A DNA stretch of 64,000 nucleotides from Roridomyces roridus (lineage: Eukaryota > Basidiomycota > Agaricomycetes > Agaricales > Mycenaceae): positions 1,426,001-1,490,000 of the forward strand of contig JARKIF010000009.1 in assembly GCA_029378245.1 (NCBI GenBank), in the 5' to 3' direction. The notes below the pieces were generated by a model. It worked only from the letters and a program-made list of their open reading frames with translations. It ran no database searches and had not been told where the DNA came from. Below, one piece after another: positions 1 through 12,410 of this stretch. Each line of letters opens with the position of its first letter. The stretch's first letter is position 1. Both the position numbers and the translations under genes were made by a program.

Positions 1-571
1 CAATGTCCCCCGCACGCGCCTTTCCATTTGGCCGCCGCCCAGGTGCCTTGTCTCGTATGCGTTGCTGCCTGAGCTTTTCCGCTTCCATCGCCTCTTGTCT
101 CTCTCGTTGATACTCCATTTCATCCGCGGTGCCGCGTCGTCTCGTGCCAGCAGACTGAAACGCGGACATGACGTTGCTCAGAGCAGCCGGGCTCGTCTCT
201 CCGTCCCCAGTTTGGACCCTCTGCACCTTGGTGCGCGAGGTTGGCGATGAGCTGGGTGCAACAGGTCGGGATCGGTACGAAGACGAGGTATCAGTAGCAA
301 TGCTGTCCCTCGATGTCGATGCAGGATAGTCCTGCCCGCGATTTCTAAGCTCAGACCGCTGTGGACGAGAGGGCCCACCGCCTCCCAAGGGCATGTTGGG
401 CGGAGGAGGCCCTCGGGGAGAGCTCGAGATCATGCCACTGTTGCTAGGCGTGGTAGGTCGTGACGGAGGGCGAGAAATCTGCAAGGGACGGGTGTTGGTG
501 GCTGGTTCACTTCCATTGGAGAGCGAGGGGCTGCGGACTCGACGGTTGGGAAACGGCGGCGCGCGAGACAT
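1..571 (-). CDS. SEC8: Exocyst subunit Sec8-like, N-terminal part
   Basis: The minus-strand frame is open from the ATG at 571 to the window edge, so only about 190 N-terminal residues are present. The first 120 residues are low-complexity, rich in Ser, Pro, Arg and Thr. They lead into a charged helix (EYQRERQEAMEAEKLRQQRI) and a basic stretch ending PGRRPNGKARAGDI. That order resembles my recollection of basidiomycete Sec8 N-termini just before the Sec8 domain. Sec8 is a core exocyst subunit that tethers secretory vesicles at the plasma membrane. The identification is an inference because the diagnostic domain lies outside the window. The gene is divergent from the next one, with 108 bp between start codons. 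Confidence 0.5.
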   Translation of the reverse strand, partial: MSRAPPFPNRRVRSPSLSNGSEPATNTRPLQISRPPSRPTTPSNSGMISSSPRGPPPPNMPLGGGGPSRPQRSELRNRGQDYPASTSRDSIATDTSSSYRSRPVAPSSSPTSRTKVQRVQTGDGETSPAALSNVMSAFQSAGTRRRGTADEMEYQRERQEAMEAEKLRQQRIRDKAPGRRPNGKARAGDI

Positions 572-679
572 AATGAGAGCCAGTAATCATTCGCTTGTGA
601 TGGCATCCACCTTGCCTCTCCCTCTCTCTTAGTCCAGTGCGTGACGACGGTCTTCACGCAACGGCTGTATCAACCCTAC

Positions 680-1807
680 ATGTTGCCTCCCTTCCTCCGT
701 CCATTGAACTCCGCCGAGTCGTATCCTCCAGGCCAGTCTCTATTCGATCACCCCTTCGGTCCAGTGCACTCGCTATGGTGGGACAGCTGCTTGGAGACGC
801 CCGACGCAGTCTTCTTGTTCATCCCTGGTATAGCTGGAGTGCACCAAGCCGACCCCACTTGAAAAATATTCCCCAGGCAATCCGGGTCTTTTGAATTTCT
901 ACACCGAGTTTCTGTCCTCTGTTCATAAAAGCCATCCGAGGATGGCCGTCTTTGGCCATGCTCATCTCTCTCATACTCCGAATCTCGGCGCGGTGAAATC
1001 CAGCAGCCTTGACGCTCAAGTCCAGGTTTGTTCTTTCATGTCTCTCCTCCACGCGCCTCACGCGTCTCAGAGTGCAACTGAAGCCGTCGACGCTGTCCGT
1101 GCTACGTTTGGTCAGGTCAAGATCGTGCTGTGTGCCCATAGCGTTGGGGCTTGGATTGCTCTGCAGGTTGTTTCCAAACGCCTCATATTGTTCACCGCAC
1201 TCAGATGCTTCAAGGTACTCAAATGCAGGCCAGCGGATATCTTCCATCTCTTCTTGCTGTGTCCCACAATTACCCACATCGTCGACACACCCAACGGAAG
1301 AAAGTTATCTGTAAGTTTCAACTAATACCACTGGTCAAGAATTAAATTCGTCCAGTGGTTCTTCGCGTCACCGATCCCGTGGATTGTATCCTGGCTTTCA
1401 TACATGACCCGACCTTTGCCCCTGGCTTTCTTGTTTCCAAAATGGTTTCCTTTCTTTCTGCTGGAGAAAATTGCATCTGAGCGCGGCGCAGGTCTCCCCC
1501 TCACCGTGCTGTGTTGCGAAGCCTTCTTAATTCGCCCACCAGCATCTTTGCTTGTCTGAGCATGGCTCACGAGGAGATGCAACGGATACGCGATTTAGAT
1601 GTGACTTTGATGGAGGAAAGCAAAATGCATTTCTACTTTGCTCGCAAAGACGACTGGGTTTCGCGCCATAGAGCTGCAATAACCCATCTTTTCACGGGCA
1701 CGAACATTGTGGAGGGGCTTGAGGGTGTTCCTCATGCCTTCTGTATTCAGTATTCCGAGGAGGTGGCTAGTCAGTGCTCTCTGTGGCTCAATAACATCGG
1801 TTTGTAA
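680..1807 (+). CDS. LDAH: Lipid-droplet-associated hydrolase (LDAH/YPR147C family)
   Basis: Six exons (680-827, 877-1025, 1071-1166, 1215-1310, 1356-1444, 1492-1807) encode 297 residues. The protein is an alpha/beta-hydrolase: FLFIPGNPGLLNFY near residue 45 is the LDAH-type oxyanion segment, and CAHSVGAWIALQ carries the nucleophile elbow with Ser in the A-H-S-V-G motif. FLLCPTI and DTPNGR follow, as in animal LDAH and yeast YPR147C. Family members sit on lipid droplets and are thought to act on sterol esters or triacylglycerol. A GTG codon at 641 extends the frame upstream, but the first ATG is at 680. The intron 1167-1214 is 48 nt long without a stop, so its retention would keep the frame. 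Confidence 0.8.
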
Positions 1808-1921
1808 GAGGGGGTGGCAGGGGGTGGCGCGTATACATGTGTAATCAAAGCCTTGTCCTTTACCATACCCAATCAATCCGAGAGCAAGTCAGAGTTGGTT
1901 CTTCATTGCACCTCTTTGGCC

Positions 1922-4900
1922 ATGTCTTCCGAAGATCCCGCTCTCCTCTTTGACACTCCACCTCGACCACGCGCCGCGTCGCGACCATCGCGGCGGATAT
2001 TCTACGTGCAGGCTCCCGAGATTCCCGACAAGGAACAATACCGCACTGGCATGGGCACCGACACGCCCGACCGAGTGGACGAAATAATCGGGGAGTTGGA
2101 GGTAGAAGGCGAACTTTACTATTTCGCGCGTTACAAGGGCGGGATTGCTCTCAAAGTGAGTTGTCGTCTAGGACGCGCCTTTCTGTCCCTCTGACGCGTC
2201 CTCTGCAGTTCAAGGCACAAGGCTTTGATGACGATCTTGTGGCCGAGTATAGTGCGCTCCTTTTTCTCTCATCTACGGTCCATTAACTTGCAAATGTAGC
2301 CCGCAAACAAGCCGCAGGCGAACTTGCCCCCTTTGACCCGTCGGCAACGTATGTCCATCCGAAAGCACGCGTCAAGAAGAACGCGCCTTCGAATGGAAGC
2401 GTTCCCCCGTCTAGTGAAGTCGAGGAGGTACCCGACTCTGAAGAGGAGGAGGAGGAGGAGGACAAAGAGGACGACGAGTACGGCGAAGACGAAGACTCTC
2501 CTGTCAAAGTCCGTCGCAGCACGCGTACCACGCGACCTTCCCGTCAGAATTTGCCGTTCAGTCCCAAGAAGACGCGCTCTCAGAAAATCATCCTGGTGGA
2601 TTCGGAGGAAGATGACGAAGAATCCATTGATGCCCCTCGGCGATCGACTCGGTCTCGCAGGGCACTCAAAGTCAACCTCGACAGAGCTGCTTATTACGAA
2701 TCCGAACAGGAGGAGGATGACGACGACAGCGAGGCATATGTCTCGGCCTCCAAGCCCAAGAAACCCACTAGAGTGGCACGGAAGAAAGGCGTCCGACCCG
2801 CATACGGTCAAGTTCGCGTTGGTAGGCTATTAAACTGGTCCCACTGCTGCTATCGACTGAACGATTTCACAGTCGCTGACCTCGACTATGATCCCCATTC
2901 CGACGTGGAAAGCGCCCCTTTGAGAGCCCACCGCCAGCTGTGTGAAAAGTGCGGCGAAGAGCCCGCCCATTTGCAGCTCGAAAAAGCTATCAAACGCGCC
3001 GCAAGGGGTAAAAGTCGCAAAAAGCGCAAGACGTCTGACGACGATTTGGAGGAATCCGGGGATGAGATGGAACTGATCACTAAACGCGGCGGATGGGTCC
3101 GATGGTATGCTATCAACCTGGTCCCACTGCTGCTTTCGACTGAACGATTTCACCAGCTTGAAGTGTCCCGTCGCCGTGCATTGGAATTGCTTAGCAGGTA
3201 CTCAGCGAGACGAAATCCTGAAAGCAGCTCGGGAGGTCGACCGTGCTGCTTGGCGAAGTGCCCAACCGGAAAGCGAACTTCAAGACCAGAATGGTCAGGC
3301 AAAGGCAAACCCCAACGAACCTCAGAAGCGCCCTGGACTAGACCCTCAGCAAACCACCGATTTCATTTGCAGTAAGTAGGCAGCGTCTGCAAGAGATTTG
3401 ACCTCTGAATACTGTACAGGCGCGTGCCACAAGGGTGGCGTTTGCATGGGCTGCGAGGAAACGGCACTCGAACCGGATGCTTCGGTCAAAAACGGTCCCA
3501 CTGAGCCTAGTGATACCGGCAAAGACGTTGAGATGGTAGACGCCTCCAAACGTTCGGACCTCAAGTATGACGCGGCAATGGCACTTCTCTTCCGCTGCCT
3601 TGTGTGCAAGCGTTTGGCCCACTACGAGCACCTGCCTTCCTGGGACGACCTCGCCGAGATTCCGGAACAATATCAAAATGATTGGCTCTGTGATGATTGC
3701 GCCTCCTTCAACGATAAATTAGACAAGATTCTCGCCTGGCGTCCTTATCCTGCAAACGCAGTCGAGCCTCCACGATCACATTATGAATTGCCGAACCCCA
3801 AGACGCAGCTCCCGCGGGAGTATCTTGTGAAATGGGAGGAGAGGAGTTACAGGCGTACCAAATGGGTCCCACATATGTGGCTGGTATCCACCAATCTCCC
3901 GAAGCTGAAAAACTTCCTCGCAAGCGGCCCCAAGGTGGAATTGTTGGATGAAGTCCCCGACGAGAGTCCCACCGACCAACATGGTCCTGCAGAGTACCAA
4001 GTTGTCATCCAGTCGAGGGATTCGTCAGTCAAGCCAGGAGAGGCACAGAAGGCGCCAGTCCGTCCCGAGAGTGGTATGCCGGACGCGGAACGCAGAATCC
4101 CTCCGGCATGGAAGACGGTCGATCGTGTTTTGGATGTTTACCTATGGCAGTCTCCCTCGGCCAACAAAAAGAAAAAAGCAGCCGCAAAGGGCAAACGGAA
4201 GAACAATCGCAGAATAGAATCGTCCGCCGAAACTTCCGATGCCGAAGACGATCAGCTGGAGGAACAGCGGACTGCCGCATACGACGAAGGCGTGCAGCCT
4301 TCACGCGATTTCATAGAGTCCCTAGATGAATGGCAGGCTCGCAGCACCAAACACAAGTTCACCATCGACCAGATCGACCAAGTTGCTTGGATCTTTGTTA
4401 AGTGGGATGACCTCACGTATGACGAAGGTCTAGAGAGCCACTTTTTTCTTCTTTCGGATTATTGATACCCTTGCAGCCACCTGGGATTCGCCCCCGCGCC
4501 CCGAGGAAGCTGGATATGACGAGTTCAAGACCGCCTTATCACGGTTCATTGAATCCCGGGACGTTTTTGTGAAAGAGGGTACCAAATCAGTCGCCACCGT
4601 CAACCGGGTTAAGGAAGGATACGCCAAATGGCGGATTGAGAAAGCGTCAGAGCTGAGCCTGGGCCAGGATCCCTCGTTCCAGCTCATGGACTTCCAGGTA
4701 TTTGCTCTGGTGGTTGTAAGAATGCGTTCTAATCGATTCTAGGTCGATGGGTTCAATTGGCTATGCGACAACTGGTGGAACGGCCAGCATTGCATTCTTG
4801 CAGATGAAATGGGTCTGGTGCGTATCTGCCCTCAGTTATGAGTAACTCGACGTGTGACAAAACCCTAGGGGAAAACCGTCCAAATCGCAACATTCATCGG

Positions 4901-7900
4901 AAAGATCACTGAAGACTTCAAGGCGTCGCCTGCTCTCATTGTAGTTCCCAATTCCACCATCACTAACTGGGTACGAGAGTTTGAAAGATGGGCGCCTAGA
5001 CTCCGAGTTGTTCCCTTCTACGGAGAAGCCAAGGCTCGTGAGGTCATCAAGAAATACGAGCTGCGCCACGGCACGAAGAAAAGGGGCTTCATCGAGGCAA
5101 AGTATCATGTCCTGGTCACGACCTACGAAACCTTGTTGGGCAGGGATTTCGGCACGGTATTCAAAAACCAACCTCGATGGGAGGCGCGTTGAATCCACTT
5201 GAATTGTTTCTCGCAACTGATCGCCAGTAGGTTCTTGTTGTCGATGAAGGCCAGCGGTTGAAGAGCGATTCAAGCCTTCTTTTCAAGAAACTGAATGAGC
5301 TGAACACACTCCATCGTGTGATTATGACCGGGGTGGGTTCGGAACTTTGATACGGATCACAGCTCATCAATCGGCACAGACACCATTGAACAACAATATC
5401 AGAGAGTTGTTCAACCTCATGAACTTCCTGGATCCCTCCGAGTGGAAAGATCTGGAGAATCTTTCCACCCAGCACGAGACCCTGACAGAAGAGCTCGTCA
5501 GGGATCTGCACGCTCGGCTGCGGCCGTATTTCTTACGTCGCATCAAGAGCCAGGTTTTGAAGCTACCTCCAAAGGTTCGACCCTTTTTTTGGAGATTGTT
5601 TCTCAACTGACAGCTTCCCCAAGAACGAAGTCATTGTGCCAGTATCAATGGCTCCTTTGCAGAAGGAGATATATCGGTCGATTCTGAGTATGCTATCTGT
5701 TTCTTCGCAGCATACGACCATTTGACCTGAATCTAGGCCACAACTTGGATCTTCTGAATGGATTGACCGGACCGACCAAGGCCAATGGAGCCCCCAAAGG
5801 CAAAATCAACAACATCCTGATGGTATATTCTAACGCCTTTTCTGTTGTCCGTATTGATGCCTGCCTTTCAGCACCTCCGGAAATGTCTTCAGCATCCCTA
5901 CCTTTACGAAGAGACGATCGAGCCGCGGGGGCTACCTGAGCGGGAGACTCACGAGAAATTGATCGATGCCAGTGCCAAGTTGCGATTTTTGAAGATGCTA
6001 CTCCCCAAGCTCAAGGCACGCGGCCACCGTGTTCTTCTCTTCAGCCAGTTTGTCATTGCACTCGACGTCATTGAGGACTTTCTCAACGGCGAGGGCTACC
6101 GCTATCTTCGACTGGATGGCAACACCAAGGGCAAGGACAGGCAGAAGGGCATGGACGAATTCAACAAGGAAGGTTCCGATGTTTTCATCTATCTTTTGAC
6201 AACACGAGCTGGCGGGGTCGGCATCAATTTGTCCACGGCAAATTCCGTCATCATATACGACCCAGACTTCAATCCGCACCAGGATCTACAAGTGAGTCGG
6301 CCGACTGCATGGTTGTGACCCTCGTTAATCTGCTCAAGGCTATTGCACGTGCCTACCGCTATGGCCAGAAGAACACCTGTTTGGTCTTCAAGCTCATGGT
6401 GAATTCTTTCGTTTTTCCTGATTGAAAGATCTCATGCTTCGCAGGTCAAGGACTCGGCTGAAGGTGGGCTGATCCGTCCTGGTTTGAACCGTCCTGAATC
6501 TTTGTCCAGAGCGGATTATCCAAGTCGGCAAAAAGAAGCTGGTGTTGGATCACCTGATCGTCCAGAAAATGGACGACGACGAAGACGGAGGCGATAACGT
6601 CGAATCCATTCTGACCTACGGCGCACAGGCCTTGTTTGAAGCAAACGCTGAAGCTCGCGACATTGTTTGTACGTGTCGTGCTCTCCTTGTCTGGCGCGCT
6701 CTCACCCTCTCCCAGACACTGACAATGATATTGACAATCTCATCGAAAAGACCGAAAAAGAGGCAGAGCCCGAGCAGGTAGCTGAAGAAGGGGCCATGTC
6801 TTTCTCGTTCGCCAAGATCTGGGCGGCCGGCAAAGATACTATGGAGGAAGTCGTGGAGGAGCCGGATCAAGGAGACTCATGGGCACAAACTTTGCAGAAG
6901 ATCAACGAGGAGCGAGAGAAGACTAGGGCCCAGGAAGCTACCCTGTCAGGTCGTGGTGCCCGCCGTCGCGCTGCTCAAAAGGTGCATTGACCCAGCTTTG
7001 ATTTGATGCGATGACTAATCACAGCCTTATAGCAAAATGCATATCTTGTCGACTTTGATAGTCCTGCCAAGAAGGCGTCGAGCTCCCGTGGCGCCTCACA
7101 AGAAGGATCTGCATACGGCGGTGCCGATGATGATGACTCGGTGTCGGACTCGGATTCGGACATTGATGCCGCCTCGGCGGTCGCAGATGCTATCAATGAT
7201 CTCGAGAAGCCGCGCAAACGCAAGGCCAATGACCCCAACGGACCGCTTGCTTCGAGTCAGGCTCAAGAACCTTGTTCCCTCTGTGGAGTTCGACATGGTA
7301 GTCAGCTCGGCGAGTGTGTGATGACAGAGAAATCTGAGCATCTGGCTGAATTCCGAGAAATGTTGATTCTGCATGCGGACGACGAACCACTCGAGAAACG
7401 CGCAAGTTTGGCTAACCAGTGTACATATCTCATCTGACCTCCTCGCCAGCTTGCCGCAGTAGCCGCTATTGATGAAGTTCTCACGCAACGCGGGCACATG
7501 TCTCTGGTTCTAGGCCAGCCCCTCGAGATTGTGGAACGTACTACACTGTCCTCGCTTGCCCCTCGCCCCGATCCAGTAGCGTCGTCTTCACGAGCCCCTC
7601 AGCAAACCAACGCTGTCGCCAGCTCGTCGAAACGTGCTCTATCCCCGGCACCTACCGACGATTCTGCGCAGAAGAAATCCCGTTTATCGTCCCCTCAGAC
7701 TTGCGTCATCTGTGGTAGGGTCCCATATCATTCGGCCGACGATTGTCCTGTGGTATTACAAGGCCCCAAAAGGTATGCACCGTCCGATGTTCTTTTATCA
7801 TCCTTATTCTGTTCAGTGTGTCCCGGGAAATCAAACGCCTCAGTGTCCTCGCAGGGACGGCGCCCACAGTGCAGATATTGCAAAAGATCCTCGTCAAACA

Positions 7901-7958
7901 GAAGAAGGCGGAACAGGCTGCAGCTGAATCTGCCGAGGTTATAGAGCTCAGTGACTGA
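1922..7958 (+). CDS. Mit1/CHD-type SNF2 chromatin remodeller with PHD-like fingers
   Basis: Twenty-one exons join in frame to 1689 residues. In order: an acidic, Arg/Ser-rich N-terminus; a finger whose second half reads CLKCPVAVHWNCLA; a second finger (CSACHKGGVCMGC, then CLVCKRLAHYEH and WLCDDC); chromodomain-like segments (YLVKWEERSYRRTKW, FVKWDDLTYDEA); and a full SNF2 ATPase (DEMGLGKT, DEGQ, MTGTPLNNN, LLFSQF, TTRAGGVGINL, ARAYRYGQ). Cys-rich C-terminal motifs (CSLCGVRHGSQLGEC, CVICGRVPYHSADDC) resemble the Mit1 C-terminal zinc fingers. Mit1 is the remodeller of the SHREC heterochromatin-silencing complex in fission yeast. Exon 16 (6445-6463) has 19 nt. Two introns are GC-AG (5184-5230, 7402-7449), and two others are near-identical copies (2822-2872, 3105-3156). 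Confidence 0.8.
2822..2872 (+). repeat. Duplicated intron, copy A
   Basis: This 51-nt intron of the Mit1-type gene matches the intron at 3105-3156 with four substitutions and one single-base gap. The shared core runs from the fifth base through the branch-like ctgaac to the acceptor. The flanking exons are not similar. Confidence 0.9.
3105..3156 (+). repeat. Duplicated intron, copy B
   Basis: This 52-nt intron is the partner of the one at 2822-2872. It interrupts a TGC codon of the PHD-like finger, so its removal is needed to restore WVRCLKCPVAVHW. The donor is gtatgc and the acceptor ccag. Confidence 0.9.
5184..5230 (+). other. GC-AG intron (Mit1-type gene)
   Basis: The exon ends ...NQPRWE and the next starts VLVVDEGQ. 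The only in-frame junction uses GCGCGT as donor and TAG as acceptor. A GT donor four bases later would break the frame. Confidence 0.65.
7402..7449 (+). other. GC-AG intron (Mit1-type gene)
   Basis: The donor GCAAGT matches the consensus for GC donors. The junction reads PLEKR then LAAVAAIDEVL. The only GT nearby would leave a 29-nt intron. Confidence 0.75.
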
Positions 7959-8073
7959 TAACGTAGTATTGAACAGGTAATTGTATGTAGAAATTCTTGC
8001 TGCAGTGTAAATTATGTATGTTACTTGTTGTCTCCAGTGAATAATACATACTCTACAGAAAATGATACATTTT

Positions 8074-11000
8074 TTACAGTTTGCTGACGGATGCAGGAGA
8101 AGGACCGTTAGATAGAGTAGAGGACGGTAGTCTTTGTATGGGCTGTAATTTACGCTTGATGTCGCGGAGTATAGTCGTCTTGGGCTGCCACTGTCGGAAA
8201 GCGGTGGCGAGTTGAGATATTTCGTTTGAAAAGAAGTGAGCAACTCGTTCATCTGCGATGAGATCCCGCAGCGACCATGGAATCTGGCGAAATGAGACGA
8301 CGACGCTCGAATAACAAATCGACGCACCTCGTAATCGTTTTGCTCCGTATTGGCATTAAAAGGCTCCACGACCAGTTCAGGGTGAGTATCGAAGCCAGAG
8401 TTAGTGAGGAACAGATATTTGACAGCGAGTCTGGGCGGGGAACTTGAGCGTGAAATCGACAGCGCTGGCCAGATTCACGTACGTGTAGTTGGCAATCTCT
8501 TCGTAAACCGTCGAATGACCGACACCGTTCAAAGAACCGGCCGTAGCCTCCGATAGGTGGTTCAGTAAACCACTGTCAGGAAGGCCCGCATTCAGGATTC
8601 GAATGAGAAGGACCATGAGATTGGATAAAAAGTCAGAGGTGCTGCAAAGGAATGAGGGATAATCTACAAAGCCAGACAAAACGTACTGATAAGCGTCGCC
8701 GTCGATGTAGAGAGAGCGAAGTATCAATGGATGGGACGCAGCGGTGAACAGACCCGAGTATATCGGGACCACTTGGTCGTTCAGAGACGCCACATAGACC
8801 AGCTTGGTCCCACTGTCAAGGACGTTTTGGAGGGCGCTGACATAAGCCTTCGATACTTCGCTCTCTGTGTTCTGCCGCATGGTGTCAATTTCATGGGAAC
8901 AGCAGTTAACAGGATGAAACACGTACCTGGAACTCAAACAACTCCCTCGCAGCTGTAGTCTCAAAGTACTGGAGGTATGGCTGCACGAACGAGCTTGAGC
9001 TCAGATACCTCAAGGGGCCCAGATGGATACCGCTAAGCGCCAGAAGGCACACTCTTTGTGGCGGGGGGCTCGGAACTGAAGCGACACTCGAGGTTGACGA
9101 GGCTCTGCGCCGACGAGGTTCCGGCGTGACATCGGATCCACCGGTCCGTATGTGTTTATCTCTGATCAATCTGTCGATAAGATGTGTCGATACAACACTT
9201 CCTAAGGTTGCGGTCAGTGCTGATACGTGCACACTTGTTTTACACATTACCTTGCGAATGGGCAGCCACAAAAATCACGTCCGCGGAATGAAGATCTGCC
9301 ATCCACTGTGTATTGGAACTCAAGGCAGCGTACAACCTGGGCAAAATAAGAATAATCCGGATCGAGTGAGCGATGTACCGACTTTTCGACCCGACGGTCA
9401 ATTGTGCCTACGTTGGCGAGATCAGATGGATATTGCTTGCTCACAGAGAACTGGGCATACCCTCGCCTTCGAGCGGAATGCGAGTAATTCTTTGAAACTT
9501 GACGCTATAGTCCCGCTCAAAGTCTTCCAGAGCGGAGACCATCATGTTGACGAATTTGCTCGACGTGCCTGTGGGCTACACAAGGGTCAACAACTGGGCA
9601 GACTGGTTCTAAATGTGCAGATACCTCGCCTAGAACGCTTTGGATGACAGCGCCTGGGAACCATCCATGGACACCGATAACGACAACATGCTTACACCCT
9701 CTCAGTACATCTTGAAATTTCCCCTCGTCCGCTTCGGAGGTATGGCCCTCACCGGCAGCGGGTTTCAAGACATCCCAGGCGCGGGGAAGATTGACTCCCC
9801 ACTCTTCGAACCTCCTCTCCTGTTCGCGGTCCTCTCTGCCTTTGCCTTTGCCACCGCTGGCCTTCCTACTGGTTGTCGTACCATCGGACGCAAAGAGAAC
9901 ATCGCTGACGAATCTCATCGTCTTCTCCACCACAGCCCGCCCCATGGTCTTGCCGTTTCCATCAAGTAGACGTCGGGGGACATGGGATCGCGGTCGTGTA
10001 TGAAAAGTATCCTGCCACGTGGGGAGTACCCAATTGGGAACAGGAGAACGGGGAGGCGCGGGTGCCTTTGCCGGCGTCTTGGTGCCAGTGGATGCCTTGG
10101 AAGCCACGGAAGGAGCAGGGGAAGAGGAACGTTTCCCTGACGGTGAATTGTTGTTCACTTGGCGCTTGACCGTATCCGATATTGTCAACGGCGGAGCGGT
10201 CGACTTGGGTGGTTTCTCGGCGGGTTTAGAAGACCTCTCGGCAGGCTTGCTCGGCTTGTCGGCAGGGACATCCCCATTAGGAGTGTCTTTACCATCCGCC
10301 GCTTTCTGTGTCGTCTTGTCTTTTGCGTCCGACGAGGTCTGAGGAGTGGGCACAGCGGTAGTACTTCCCTCGCTCTCCTCGTCGAAATCAATTTCCATGA
10401 CCTCGGGTTCGCCCGAAGTGACGGTCTTCCTAGACGCGTATCCCAATGTTGCCGTACTGGAAAGGAAAGATATCCAACCGGATCGGTTAGAGTCGATAGT
10501 GTCTCCTATGGGATTGGGGTCAGGAGCGGGAGGCGGTGGTTCTTGTTTGGGAACGGGTTCCGGGGAGGTGGGCTTTTCGGGCGATGGGGGCTCGATATTG
10601 GCATGTGATTGCGAGTTGGACGACGACGCAAAAAATGACGTCCAGTATCGCTCTTGCGTGTTGGAGGCAGCGGCAATCACTGGCGGTTGACTGGCGGCCG
10701 GAGGTTCAGTAGAAGTATCGACTGCGACGGTCTCCGCAACATCCTCCTCATGAGGGTGCTCTCCATCTGCAGGAACAGGGGGAGGATTAGGGCCATACCA
10801 AGCCCACGGAGAATACCACGATGCCCGTTCTTGCGAAATATCAACTCGGATGGTCTTGTTGTCCGCCTCTTCTGGCTCAATTGGTGGTGGTTCGGAAGCC
10901 TCGATCACAGGTTGTTGGGAAGGCTTTGGGGTCATATCCCCATCATCCTCGAGCGCATCTTGCGTGGGTGGTGGGGCAGTAGTATCCCCCCAGCCAACGT

Positions 11001-12239
11001 AGCCCCACCACGAGCTGTGTTGCTCTGTAGTGGCTTTCATGGTGGTGACAGTTGTTGTGGTGGCTGGGAAATACGTAAGGTTAGGGTTTGCCTAGTGTCG
11101 GGCGCTCTTACCGGTCGAGTCTGACTGAACCGTTGTTTCCGAGGTTTCAGTATCTGGAGCCAGAAATTAGTCGTGACCGCCAGCAACGTCAAATACGCAC
11201 GAGTAGTCGTAGTTGTGGTGCTCATGTCTGGAAGAGCAGACCCCTCTGTGCGCACAGCCGAGACCGTAGCAGCGCGCCCACCTCCCAGTAAAGGAAGGCT
11301 GATGCCAAAACGACCTGCAGGCGGTCCGTTGAAGGACGTGAGCCTTGGTCGTGCTTTGACCGTTTCTTCCGACATGATGGGGAAGATGGCGGCCTCGGCA
11401 GGTGGTGTAGCCACTGGAGATGGCACGACGGACGAGTCAATGGACGACGACGCGTTCGTCGCAGGCTCCTCTGGTGGTGGCGTTTGGATGTTTATCGGTG
11501 AGGCTACGCGGAGAGGCGACGGTTGGGAAGGAGGGGACATGAACCATGAACGTTTGGACGTCACGGACGCTGATACAGCACTTGAGCGTACACTGGGCCG
11601 TGTATCGGCAGGTACGAAGGGATCTGGTCGCTCCGGCGCGTCTGGGCTCGATGACGTGACGGGCTCCGACTCGGACACTCTCGGTGTCGGAAGTGGGATG
11701 GCGATCGGAATGGTAGAAGGAGGGGCGACAAGGTTAGGCGTAGAGGCTGGTGCAGCTGCCAGCACTTCCTCGAGCTTCTCTTTACCCTTTGCGCGGGAAA
11801 GGGAGCCGAACCACGAGGATCGACTGGTAGGAGGCGAAACGGAGACGGGGAACGCAACGAGATTGGTGGTATCCTCTGGCTTTTCGACAGAGGGTGGCTC
11901 AGCCGCGACCTCGGGGATGGCTTCAATCTCGTGGGGGAGATCGGTGGTGGCACACGAGGCAGGGCTCGAGGGACCGGCGACTGGTGCAACGTTCAGGGCT
12001 TCCATCTTCTCCCGGACACTTCCAGTGTTTGTGATTTCCGCACCAGCGACGACGTTGGAGATTTGTGGGCCGGCGGCTGGACTGAGGCTATCCTTCCTAA
12101 TTCGCAGAGTATTAGGAGTGCGCCAAACGCTTGGTCTGGCGGAGGCGGTGGAACGAATGGATGCAGTCGAAGGATTGCGAGAGCGACGAGGCAGTTTAAC
12201 TGGACTGCTTTCGAGGGAGGTAGTGTCAACGGCGCTCAT
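8074..12239 (-). CDS. Lipase-like serine hydrolase, YML020W-type
   Basis: Eleven exons are resolved. The first about 750 residues are disordered and rich in Ser, Pro and Thr, with repeated tryptophan patches (SSWFGSLSR, SWWGYVGW, YWTSFFASS). The conserved half begins HVVVIGVHGWFPG and continues PTGTSSKF, LEGEG, VAAHSQGSVVSTHL (nucleophile elbow A-H-S-Q-G), DQVVPIYSGLF and VKYLFLTNSGFDTH. This order recalls the uncharacterised yeast YML020W family, which has a hydrolase fold and no established substrate. A phase conflict of one base at the intron around 9337-9378 leaves the segment before LYAALSSNTQW unresolved. The stop lies 115 bp from that of the Mit1-type gene, which converges on it. Confidence 0.65.
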
Positions 12240-12410
12240 GAGGGTGTATGGCCAGGCGCAGGCAAGCCATCCAATGTTAACGTGTTCCTGCGGACCGGTG
12301 CTATTGCGTCACAAACTTCCGATCACAACCAAAATTTATGGTACACAACTCTCATGCATTATCACAACGCTCCAAAAAAAAGATAGTACACAACTCTCGC
12401 TACAGAAAAT

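Noticed and set aside
641..679. GTG at 641 as start of the lipid-droplet hydrolase
   Set aside because: Nuclear fungal genes start at ATG with rare exceptions; the ATG at 680 is in frame and gives a normal family length.
8811..8826. Partial match to the duplicated intron core inside the lipase-like gene
   Set aside because: Only about a dozen bases (ttggtcccactg) agree, it lies in a conserved exon, and it has no splice sites.
12340..12396. 12-bp direct repeat tacacaactctc downstream of the Egh16-like gene
   Set aside because: Two short copies 45 bp apart in an AT-rich spacer carry no further structure such as inverted ends or a coding frame.
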